64,000 nt of DNA from contig JAEHOE010000078.1 of NCBI GenBank assembly GCA_016858145.1, positions 434,001 to 498,000 of the forward strand. Reading direction: 5' to 3'. The translations under genes were made by a program, and so were the position numbers. This DNA is from Edaphochlamys debaryana (taxonomy: Eukaryota; Chlorophyta; Chlorophyceae; Chlamydomonadales). Positions 32,986 to 44,200 of the stretch are shown piece after piece (positions within the stretch are counted from its first letter, which is position 1; each line of letters opens with the position of its first letter). The notes under the pieces are model-generated. The model searched no databases. It had not been told where the DNA came from and was given only the letters and a program-made list of their open reading frames with translations.

Positions 32986-35900
32986 TCAGGCACGTGGCGG
33001 GTCCTCGGCGCGCGGGGAGGCTGACGAATCGAGGGAGGCTAGCAGAGCCCCCAGCGCCGCCTCCACCTCGTGTGCGGTGGGGCGCTTGTGCGGGTGCTTG
33101 CGCAGGCAGCTAGCCCAGCGTCACCTCCTTGTAGGCGGGCGGGCAGGAGGGCGGGAAGGCGGGGAAGAAGGAGCAGTAGCGCGGGCCCTCGGGCGTGCGG
33201 ATGCCCGCGGGCCGGCCGTGGTACAGCTCCCACAGCATCACACCCAGAGCAAACACTGGGGGAAAGGGAGGGAGGGAGGGCGTGTGAGGGTAGGAGGAAA
33301 CCGGCGACGTCAGCGGACCCGGGTCGTCAGGTGCCCCACGACCCCTTTCCCTTCCCTCCGCCCCCCAACCCACCGTCCGACGCCGGTCCCACGTGTCCCT
33401 TCATGACCACTGCCGGGCATATGTAGAACATGGTCCCCATGCGCAGGTTGCTGAGGTGCGTGCGGTGGTCGGGCAGCATGACGCTGAGCCCAAAGTCCCC
33501 GATCTTGACGGCATAGCCCGAGGGCTCGGCCGGGTCCGCTTGAGCATGACGTTGTTGGGGTTGAGGTCGCCGTGCACGATCCGCTTGGAGTGCAGGTGGG
33601 ACAGCGCGCGGGCGATGCCCAGAGCGAGGGACAGGATGGCGGGCTGGAGGGGGAGGGGCGGCACAGGGCGGCAAAGAGACGTCAACCGCTAATGGCGATG
33701 GCCCAAGGGAGCCCTGATGCACAAGGGTCCCCACGGAAGGTGTCAGTAAACTTGGAGGGCCAGGAGAGCGGCTCAAAGTAGCAGCTGAGGCAAGTAGAGT
33801 CTGTGCTTACAGCTATCCCCGGGCCTCACCAGGTTGACTCGCTCCGGCCCCGCCCACAGCTCGTTGCTGCCGTACAGCCTGCCCAGTGGCCCCCCATCCG
33901 CGTACTCCATCACGATGTACAGCCGCCAGTCTTGCTGCGGGCCGGAGGGAGGGAAGGGAAAGCGAGCAGACGGGACGTAAGGACCTAGCTAGAAGAGTCG
34001 GCCGGTCTTGGCAGGGCAGTACAGCATGCAAACCCTGTACGGCACCCGTACGGCACTCATCCAGGGCTCACCACATAGCGGCCCGCAGAGGTCCCGGAGC
34101 TGCCCGCTGGCCCACCCTCGAGCCCCCCCGCTCCGCTTCCTCCGCTCTTCTTCCGTACGGCAGAGCTCAGGGACTGCAGCTCGGAGGTATAGGTGGCCTG
34201 AGGAGGCGGGACAGGGCATGACATGTTGAGGTGACGCCGCGTGCCCCGCTTGAGATACCATGCCAACTTTCGTCCGTTCGAATGGTCGCAAGTGAATACA
34301 GGGCCCAGCCCTCGAGGCCGAACGGCCCCGCCCCAGCCCGGCTTACGATGATGTTTGGGTGGCTGATGCTCTGGCACAGCGCCGCCTCCTGCAGCGCCCG
34401 GCGGCGGCGCTCCTGGGAGGCGGAGAAGACCACCGTCTTGACGGCCACGGGGAGGCCCTGCCACGTGCCTGGGGGTGGGAGGGAGGCGGTAGCGAGGTGG
34501 ACACGTTAGGCCATGCCGGAGAGGCAGGTACTGGCAGCTGGTGATGAGCAGAGCAGCTAACCAGCTCTCTGACCCACCTCCCTACCGCTTCCCCCGACCC
34601 ACATCCCACCGACGGACCTGTATACACGATCCCAAAGCTGCCGCTGCCCAGGATCCCCTCCAGCCGAATCGCCACATCCTGCGGGGGCGGGGGAGGGAGT
34701 GCCTCAGGGGCAGTCAACGCAGGGGCTCAGATAAGCGGCACGTTGGGACGGGTCCCACCCAGCCTAGGCCCAATGCGCCGAGCCCTCATCCCTGTCACAG
34801 CTGAGCCGCAGGTATGTCCCGGTCCCGGCTTCCCACGCACCTGCACGCTGGCCCTCAGCTGAGCTGCCATTCCCGCCAATGCTGCAGCAACGTCCGCCGC
34901 CCCGCCCGCCTTCCGCACAGCCGGCAGCTGCAGGGTAACCCCATCGCTTGTGTTGGGCGCTGCGCCGCTGCTGCTGCCGGCCCCTGTTTCCCCCTCAGCC
35001 GCTTGCGTGGCGGCGGGGCGGAGCAAGAGGGAAGCCGGGGCCGGGCCGCCGGCGGCGGCCTCCGGTGCGGCCGGCACCGGCACCGCCGCCGATCCCCCCG
35101 CCATCGCCCCGATCCGGGAGTTGAGGGCGGTGTCCTCAAGCGTACGCTCTTGCACCTTCCGCTGAGGGGGCAAGAGGCGATGAGGCAAGGGGCGAACCTA
35201 AGGTGTTGTGGTGAGCTCTCACGCGGCTGGGCCGAAGCAGGCAGCAGGGCCCAGCACGGTTCCTTGCCAACGGCAGACCCCCACACCAAGCCCCGGTCCC
35301 CCGCCCCACCTCCTCCGCCTGCTGCTCGTACGCCAGCGGGGACCACTCGGGCAGCGCCTGGCCCTCCTCCACGCCCAGAACCACGCAGCCAGTGTCGCCA
35401 GGGCCCGGGGCCGTGGGCCCAGGCCCAGGCCCAGGCCCGGTCTCCAAAATCCCTTTGGGCCCCGCAGCCGCACGGCGGCGGCGCCTGCGCCTCCTCAGCA
35501 GCAGCAGCACCGACGCGAGCGTTGCTGCTGCCGCCACGACGGCTAACGGAACCGCGATGGCGATAGGAAGCTGCGTAAACACGGGTTGGAGGACGCGCAT
35601 ATAGCTGGGACAACGCCTGACAAGGCAAAGCATGCGCCCAACCGGACGGCACGCAACCGGACCCCACACTCCGCCGCCAAGTGTGCCAGCTCCAGCCCCC
35701 GTCCCCCTCACCGTCGCAGCGACCTTGCCTCCTCCTCCTCCATCGCCCCCGCCCTGCTGTTGCTGAGCCGCCTGCTGCTCCTGGGCATCCAGTTGCTGCG
35801 GGCAAGAGAGCGACAGGATGATCAGAGTCCGCAGATGACTTGGGCCCCGGCGACTGGCAGAAGCCCCTAGAAGCTATCCTGTTTACTTGCGCCTGTCGCT

Positions 35901-38877
35901 ACCTCCCGGCAAGCCCGGGCTCGCAGTTTGCGGCCCCGCCATTCCAAACTGACCACACGCAGACCGCGACATGGCTGCCGCCGATGGAGAGACCATGCAT
36001 CCAAGGCCTCTAGCTACTCTATGCCAATCCCTCTGTGCGGGCTCGCGGGGCCGTGGCACCATTTCTGAAGAAACGAGTAATTGACCACAACAGCCCGGCG
36101 AGCTCGTAGCGCAGGTCCTCCGAGATGCTGAGCTGCTAGCTCTGTCGCGACGTAGATCAGTTGCAGCCTAAGCACATCAGTATGCGGCGAGCCAGGTTGG
36201 TGATGTTGTCCGAGTTAAGTATCGGTGGTCAGAGCACAGCGCCACGATGATAGTATACTCATGGTAACTAGCGCAAAAATTGCAGGGTTCCAGGCTGACG
36301 GTCTGAGGCTCTGAGCCGGCGCTGAGCACATGCCGCGCCCCCAGCGTGTCAGCCCGCAACCCTTCCCCCACCGCCCCCGCAAGCCGCGGGCTGTGCCGAG
36401 GTGCCGAGGTGCTGTTCAGGCACGTCTGGCACTGATGTAACTCACCCACTCACTCAAGCCGCGAGGAACATCACGTCCCCGGGGAGGAGACGCTATAACA
36501 CCCCAGCCCAGCAAGAAGCACCACTGTCACGCACCACTGTCACGACATCGCCATCGCGCCACCCGGGTCCCCCACCGCCCCCCGCCCAACGTATTCGCCC
36601 TGGTGTATACTCACGTCATTTAGGCGCATTACGCACTCGTTTCCTGGCCTCTCCGTCAAGCATTTGGCATCGGCTTCATGGTCCACGAGGAAGATGAGGT
36701 CCGTTATGACCCGTACGTAGCCGCCGTACAGCAGGTTCTGGGAGGCAAGCGCACTGCGGTGAACGGAAGAAATCAACACGTTGAGGGCGTGCGGAGAGTG
36801 CAGGTCAGCAAGAGCGGGCAGCGGGCAGCAGGCAGCTCAGGGTTGCCCCCGGCCTGGTATAGGGCTCGGCCGCTTGGGACAGGGCCCACCTCGCCCAGAC
36901 GACGGCACTTGCGCGGCAGCCGCACGGAGCGGGAAGCACAGGGTTGTGGCCGGCCCGGTCGCCCAGGGGCCCATCTCACCCCAGCTGTTTCACCCCAGCT
37001 GCTGCCCAGCCTCCCGAGAAACTGCGTCGCACGAGCGCTCCCAATGCCTCACCTATCATTGGGGGCCAGCTGCAAGGGCAGGGCGGCGCCAATAAAGCGA
37101 ATCACTTGCAGTGGGCCAGCGTCCCTCGCTCAAGACCCAGCGGCTTCCCGCCATCCCCGTCTGAGGCCCCAGCAGGCCCACCCAGGCCCCACCCAGGCCC
37201 AGTCCGCCACTTGGAGGGCTCGGTCCAGATGGAAAGGCTCCGGTCCCCGCGTGGAGCGGTAGGTCACATCCTCCATGATGTAGCCTGAAAGGGGGCGTGT
37301 GCGGCAGGGGCGGCGCCAGCCTGTGCCTCGAGGGGGTAAGGGCTTCCTCCCTCGGCTGCACGTGTGCTCCTCCCGGCGGACGAGGCCTGTAGGCTCCATA
37401 AAGCCACAACACCCCTGGACGAGGCCTGCGGGCCCCACAACCCGCTGCCTAACGGCCAACCCAGCCGCTGACCAACGCTGATTACAGCGGAGCACACGGC
37501 CTAGATTGAGCACCGGCACTACTCCGGCCTGACCCTGTGTGCCCGACCCACATCGACCCACATCGCTGCTGCGCCGGGTAGCCCGGAGCCCTCTCCGCGG
37601 AGAGGCCGTTAATCATAACGTCGTTGAGCGGGAGGCCCGCGCGGCGGTGCAGAACGCAGCGCTCCGTAGCGACCACAGCACCGGGGCTCTGGGTGGGGTG
37701 GGTGGGGTGGGTGGGTTGGTGAGGAGGGTGCAGCAACGCACGCAGGGTGCGGGCGGCGGGGTGGGGCGGAGCGAGGGGTAGGGTGGGAACGGAGCATGCA
37801 GAGAGGGTTCTGGTTGTCCGGCTGGGACCCGACTCGGGCGTGGCTGGGCCTTGGTGGGCCTCAGTATCAGTCATGGCAGCACGCGCCCTGAACCGGCGGT
37901 TGGGCCTCGCTTGCTCCCGCTGCAGCCCCAACGGCCATAACTGTCCCCTTGAGCTGGCAGCAACCGGCGCCTATCGCCTCTTCCCAGCGAGCCCCTCTTC
38001 AGCACGCACCTGTCGAATCATGCGAAAGGACCCCCCAACCACAGGAAAGAAGCGCATCATCTGCAGGACAGGGCGGGGCGGTGCGTGCCCGGTTGGGTGG
38101 AGAGCGTGACTGGGCTTGGGTATGTGGCGCTGGGACAGCCAGGGTGCAACACGACGGGGCACGGCCGAGGGCCCGCCCGACTGCCCAAGGGACCTGGACC
38201 GGACGAACAGACGCCTGACCCGCCCGCGGGCCTCCTCCCCCCACCGTGCCAGAGGCACTGTCTGCCCCCGCACCACAGTACCCCTTCAGCTGCTGGGGGG
38301 AAGTCGCGCGGGGGGGGGGTGAGCAGGGCGAAGTACCTGTACCTCTGACCCGCTCTGCTGCAGGCTCACCTCAGCCTCGCTGCCCCCCCTTCAGCGGCTC
38401 GCTGTGGCTCCCCCGCCCCTCTCAATCCTCACCTCCAGATACCGGAACGTGAGCGTGTGGCCCCAGCCCACGCCAATTATGGCATTAATCCAGCAAAGTC
38501 GATCAGCACATAGGTGCTGGCCACTGCGCGCTCGGGCGAGGCCGTGACGAGCACGTCGCGGTTCACCGAGGCCAGGCCGCCCCACTCCGAGCGGTTCAGC
38601 ACGATCGAGTCGTGCAGCTCCACCACAGCAACGCGGGGGTTGTTGAGCGCAGCGAACAGGCTGCGCGTATCGTTGGCGGGAACAGTCGCGCCGGCAGCGG
38701 CCCCCGCGCCCCGGGCCCGGGGCAGCAGCAGCCAGCAGCTGAGCAGCAGCAGCAACTGCAGTCGCAGCAACAACCAGCGATGCGGCGCTGTGGAGGGGCC
38801 GAGCGCCGCGGTGGGTCAGCGCCGCGAGCCCGGCCGCGCGGCCCCTGCTGCCTCAGGCTGCAGCGCTGGGCATGCAT
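32986..38877 (-). pseudogene. Receptor-like kinase E, multiple frameshifts
   Basis: Counterpart of B. Recognised exons: 38877-38433, 38060-38010, 37688-37562, 37284-37193, 36753-36615, 35795-35712, 35570-35310, 35161-34841, 34678-34618, 34468-34347, 34197-34072, 33934-33830, 33643-33374, 33255-32986. Lesions: the ATG at 38877 is out of frame with the Leu-rich signal; one base is lost near 38485 in the ectodomain; one base is lost near 33536, just after the catalytic loop (exon 270 instead of 271 bases); and a 4-base insertion in the last exon gives TAG at 33110-33112. The small 17-base exon of the relatives was not found intact. Regions between lesions are well conserved (LPIAIAVPLAVV helix, GSGSFGIVY), so the decay is recent. 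The copy is a mosaic: 3' end like B, middle introns and 5' block like C. Confidence 0.85.
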
Positions 38878-39003
38878 AAGCGCTACTGGTGGAAGGGATT
38901 ATTCCATTGGTCTTGCGTAATCAGCAGGAGCTCTTGCGGTGTCAAGACGTCTCGCGGCCAGACCGTCCTCCCTCTCGCGCAAGCCAATCGTGGCTGGGTC
39001 GTG
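38878..39003 (-). promoter_or_regulatory. Conserved 5' block upstream of E
   Basis: Same block as upstream of C and D. Similarity stops abruptly near 39003, where C and D continue to match each other. This marks an end of homology, perhaps a conversion or duplication edge. Confidence 0.45.
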
Positions 39004-41285
39004 GGCCGCGCGGTGTCGGCTGCCGCCGGCTCACGGCCTGCATAGCGCTATGATAATGCATGAACGCAGGAGAGAGTACTCCCTCGAGGCCGTGCCCACG
39101 CCGGGATGTGCCGCCGGGGCCGCGCTACCGCGCTTCTGTCCGTGAACTGCGCAGCCCCTCGCAGCCGTGTCGGCCCCATCCGGAGATGTGCACATGCGAT
39201 GAGTCCCTCTCCTGGGGAGCGCGGGGCGTCAAGGGGGGGGGCAGGCGTCACGGCGGGGCTCTCGGAGGACGGGTGGGTTGCTAAGATTCTGATCGCGGTC
39301 ACGTGGGCGCATGACTACCCGGAAGCGAATGCTCAATACCCAAAAGAGAGGCGGCCAGCGGAGGCTCCGGCGGGCGGGGAGTGGCGTGGCAACCTGGCAA
39401 CTGAACGTGCTCTCGTGACTCCCGGGTCGTGCTTGCCTCTCGCCCTTGAACAGGCTGAACTACCCCGCTCTCATCATGCCCCTCCACGGCTCGTCGGTTC
39501 TGGCTCGTGGACTTGCAGACAGGGCTGCGAGGGCGAAGTTAGCGGCGAAGGGTGACCATGGCCACCCTTACAAGTTCCTAGCCCTGTGTGCATAATGGGC
39601 ATGCGTGGGGCCTACCTCTTGCGGCAGGGCCAGTAGAAGAAGGCCGTGTCAGGCAGCGTTCCCTGGCAATTGCTTACAGCCGTGTTCTGACATGGCATCA
39701 GTCCCATAGCGCCCAACGGCAGTGCCTCGGGACCCAGTGCCGAAAGCCATACCGCTAATCACTGCTGCTCAGCTATCCCATGCAGGGAATGCCTCCATAC
39801 GAGGCTAGACTACATGCACGCCCTCAACCGCCTGAGGAGGCCGCTAGACATCAAAGCATGGCAGAGCCAAATTTTGGGGCATAGTTCCGACAGTTCGCCT
39901 CCTCCCTGCCCCGCCTTCAACCAAATCCTGCCGACAATGCATACAAAGGAAGGGTGCTGCCAAAGTGCAATGCCGATAAGACACCTAGCTTCGAGGTTTC
40001 ATGGCGGCTGGCTAAAGGGAAGCGAAGAAACCCCGGTAACCCCAGGATCACAAGAATTCAGAGGTTCTGGATGAACCACTTCTCACAGTAAGCACACCGG
40101 CCGCCATAGTCACGCCCCACCCGGCGAAATTTCAGGATGGTGACGCGAAGCCTAAGCCCCTTGTATTCCCAGACGAATGTTCCTAGGGCGTTACGCAGTG
40201 ACAGTTGGCGCCCGTCACACAACCTAGGTGCCCGATGCAGGCATGCCCACCGCCACGGGCAGGCAAATAGATAGGTTATCTAATCATGCTGCGTAAAACT
40301 CATGCCATAGTGTGTGTTGCGCCCGCCAAACCCTTATACGAGCTCCGCATGCTATTCTGACTACTCCCATGTCATCCCGTGCGCCTCTCAACCGCTTCTG
40401 CACAACGGGGTCGAACGCAGCCCAACCTAGTAACGCAAAACCCCTCATGCCGCCACATGCGCTGCCACCATGTCATGCGTTACTAAACCACCTCCCTCCC
40501 TCGTATCAACCCAGACAATGCCCCGACGGCAATCACCCCGAGTGACCTGGAGAGTTCAGCCGCCACGGATCTCATGCGTATGGTTTGCGGTTCCAACCTA
40601 TCGCAAACAGCGCAGAGGTGTTCCAGTGCACACGCCAAGACAACCTAACGCGCCGTTCGCAGTACCCACCGACCGGATCCTTAGGGCCAATAGCTGCCGG
40701 CAAGAAAGGACAGGAGCAACCATGCGTATCCACGACAGGCGACTGTTAAAACCTCACGCAAGAACGACAAAAAGACGGAAACGTCACAGCACCGAGAGCA
40801 TACAACGCACCCCCAACCCCCGGGTGAAGCCCCGCAAGCCCCGCATGCACCCCAAGCCTCACCAGTAGCCTCGCTACAATCCCGCCTGCCCGCAGTCGAC
40901 CTCCGCTGTAATGAGCAACTGATTGACAAACGCGCAATCCGACCATGTCACCTATCTCACAACCTCCCTTGCATCCGTTGCATTCACATGCGCGATGGGT
41001 TTACTGTAGCTATCACTAATCAGGGCCAGCACACATGCACGATGCGACGGCACGACGGCACTCCGTAAACGACGCATCCGCCGACCCGCCATCGCCTCGA
41101 GCCGCAAGGCAGAGCGTCTCGACCATTGACGGGCCAGCACAGGCCTGCCGTCCTTCGTCTGGGCTTCCCCAACGCCGCCTTACGCATCGCCCAGGCTTCG
41201 TGGACTGGTGGCCCAACCAGTGCTGAAAAGCGGGCGTCGAAATCTGGGCCTCGCCACGTATGGACATGGCCTAACGTAATGCCGG
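39004..41285. other. Region between F and E, no gene supported
   Basis: This 2.3-kb stretch follows the 3' end of F and precedes E. The left part is GC-rich with a chance frame at 39106-39555; 40100-41000 is less GC-rich and probably includes the 3' untranslated region of F. No domain, splice-linked exon, RNA gene or mobile element was recognised. Confidence 0.45.
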
Positions 41286-44200
41286 CTAGAGGCCGGGCCC
41301 TGGAGGCAGACCCAAGGGCTGGGGCGGCAACGGACGGTTGGGGTCAGTTGCGGTGGAGAGGAGACACGCGCGCAGCCACTCGAGCTGCCCCTCGACCACT
41401 GTCGCTGGCGGGCGGTTCTGCGGCTGGCGCTGGAGGCAGTGGAGGGCCACGTTGCGGTACGCGGGCGGGCAGGAGGGTGGGAAGGCGGGGAAGAAGGAGC
41501 AGTAGCGCGGGCCCTCGGGCGTGCGGATGCCCGCCCGCCGGCCGTGGTACAGCTCCCACAGCATTACACCCATCGAAAAGACTGGGGGAGGGAGGGAGGG
41601 AGGGAGGGCGGGCGTCGGTGACAAGGAATCCGGGACCCGGGTCGTCAGGTGCCATGCCGGTTGGGATCGAGGCCAAGAAACCCAGAAGCCCTTGCCGTTC
41701 CCCCGTCACCCCGTTCACCCCGTTCCCCTTCCCTCGGCCCCACGACCCACCGTCCGACGCCGGTCCCACGTGTCCCTTCATGACCACTGCCGGGCATATG
41801 TAAAACATGGTCCCCATGCGCAGGTTGCTGAGGTGCGTGCGGTGGTCGGGCAGCATGACGCTGAGCCCGAAGTCACCGATCTTGACGGCATAGCCCGAGG
41901 GCTCGGCCGGGTCCCGCTTGAGCATGACGTTGTTGGGGTTGAGGTCGCCGTGCACGATCCGCTTGGAGTGCAGGTGGGACAGCGCGCGGGCGATGCCCAG
42001 GGCGAGGGACAGGATGGCGGGCTGCAGGGGGAGGGGCGGCACGGGCCGGGCAAAGAGAGATCAATTGCCAAACGAGGCAACGATGTGCGGGCTGCGGACA
42101 CCTGTGCATGACAGGGGACTAACGCCGGGCCACAGCCGCGTAACCAGTACTGAAGCACGTGTAGGGTCGGTGCAAGCCTGAGGCTCCTCATGCTAAGGGT
42201 TCTCATGCTAACTGCGTGCCACACTGACCATGTTCACGTTATCCGGGCCGCCCCAGATGTCCTTGGTGCCGTACAGGCGCCGCAGGGGCCCAGCGTCAGC
42301 AAACTCCATCACGATGTACAGCCGCCAGTCCTGCGAGCAGAGACAAGGGCCAGTTCAGTGAACAATGATGTGGATCGGCTCTTGCTGACGTGTCGTCCAG
42401 CATGCAGCCTGTCAGTTGAGGCAGCCCCGATTGCGTAAATTAGACCAAACCCAGGGATAGAAGAAGTGCGGAAGGCAGGTACCCTGTGTATGCGCCCATA
42501 CTATGCCCTCACCAGGATTCCTGCGGCATCGCCCTGTGTCTTGGCACTGATGGCCGGGCCCCCATTGTTGGCGCCAGCGGGGTTGGGGTTGTTGCCGTTT
42601 TCACTGCCCATTGAGGTGGGGGCAGTGCCTGCCCCTCCGATGGGCTGCAGCTCACACGCGTATGTGGCCTGGAGGTGAGGCGTGCGGGGGGGTGAGGCGC
42701 GCGTTTGTGGGGCGGGGGTCTGAGATCTTCCGCCCGCGCCCTTAGATGAGACGGAACAAGGCCGCATGCTGGTCCAGCGTCGCAGCCATTGGCTGGGGCA
42801 GTGGTGTTAGGCCAGATGAAAGCCGGGTTACACGGGAGGTGAAGCGACCCAGCACCGGCCGGCTTACGATGATGTTTGGGTGGCTGATGCTCTGGCACAG
42901 CGCCGCCTCCTGCAGCGCCCGGCGGCGGCGCTCCTGGGAGGCGGAGAAGACCACCGTCTTGACGGCCACGGGGAGGCCCTGCCAGGTGCCTGGGGGTGGG
43001 AGTGGGAGGCGGTAGCGAGGTGGACACGTGAGGCTGGCCGGGGAGGGAGGGAAGCAGTAGCCCCTCCGCGGAGGCACGATGGCTGACGGGAAGCACAACA
43101 CGTCAGCTCGGCTGCTAAGGAAGGGCGCTCCAACGAGCCCAAAGAAAGTCGCTGCCCGCGTGCCCCAAGCGGCCGCGCGCAGCAAGCCCCCGCCCCCCAC
43201 CCCCGCCTTTCCGTGACTCGTTCCGCTGGGCCACACCGCTCCCACGCCCCTGCAAAGCCCAGCAAGCCCCCGATCACCTCCCTCACTGCCTCCCGCCCAC
43301 CGTCGTACGCCACTCCCCAGCACCAGGAAAGCTAAGCGGCCCTAATGAGCTGCACCCACCTCGAGTTGCACCTCACCCCACCGCCACCGGCCCAACCCAC
43401 ATCGCCCGCCCATCCCACCTTTGTACACCACGCCAAAGCTGCCGCTGCCCAGCACGCTCTCCAGCTTGATCGCCACATCTTTGACCGTGGTCCTCAGCTC
43501 CAGCGCCAGAGCGCCCATCTCCGCCACCACGTCCGGCCCCTTGGGTGGTTCGGGCGTGGCAACCACCACTGGGTCCCCGCTGCTGCTGCTGCCCGCGTGC
43601 GGGTGCACCGTGGCCGCCTCCAGCCTCGAGGAGGACAGCAGCGGCCGCAGCAGGCCGCTGCCGGTGCCCTTGCCGCCGCCCGTGGTGGTGATTGAGCTGC
43701 CCACCAGCGTTGCGGGCTGCTGCTCACGCGGCACGCGCGGGTGAGGCCCGGCGGGCAGCCGCGGCCCGGTCTCGGCAGCCGCCGCCAGTGCCTCCGCAGT
43801 CGTGATGCGGGTGTCGGAGCCGCCATTGCCGGTGGGCGGCCCGCTTTGAGCCTGCCCGGTGCCCAGCTTGCCGCTCAGGCCGCGATCGCTGCTGGCGCCG
43901 CCGCCGGCCGCGGTGCCCTCCACGCTGCTGACCAGGCGGCCGTTGCCGTCGCCGCTAGCCACACGCCCGCGCTCCAGAGGCAGCGCGCGGCCGCTCACGG
44001 TCACCTCGCCTACCACCGGCCGCGGCGCCGCGGAGTTGGTGCCGTACGTGCGGTTCTCCTCCTCGTCTAGATCCACCTGTGTACGGCACGGTGTGTACGA
44101 CGGTGTTGTTGTACTGAAAACCCAGGCGTCCAAACCCGACGTGCTGCTTCACCCCAGCTCACCCCGACCTCCGAGCCCGTGCGCACGACCCGGACGACAT

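Larger units (their letters stand above)
27030..38877 (-). repeat. Right arm of the inverted duplication (genes D and E)
   Basis: Reverse-oriented counterpart of 9583-21440. D matches C at its C-terminal codons (GACLEGLGAAG...) and 3' flank. E matches B at its C-terminal codons (LLASLDSSASPR) and 3' flank. D and E therefore lie in the mirror order of B and C. Some parts of E (kinase introns near 34200-34600 and the 5' block) are closer to C than to B, so exchange occurred after duplication. Confidence 0.75.

Noticed and set aside
38477..38773. Treating the Leu-rich frame of E as an intact signal peptide start
   Set aside because: It begins at a TTG with an upstream stop in that frame and ends in a frameshift near 38485.
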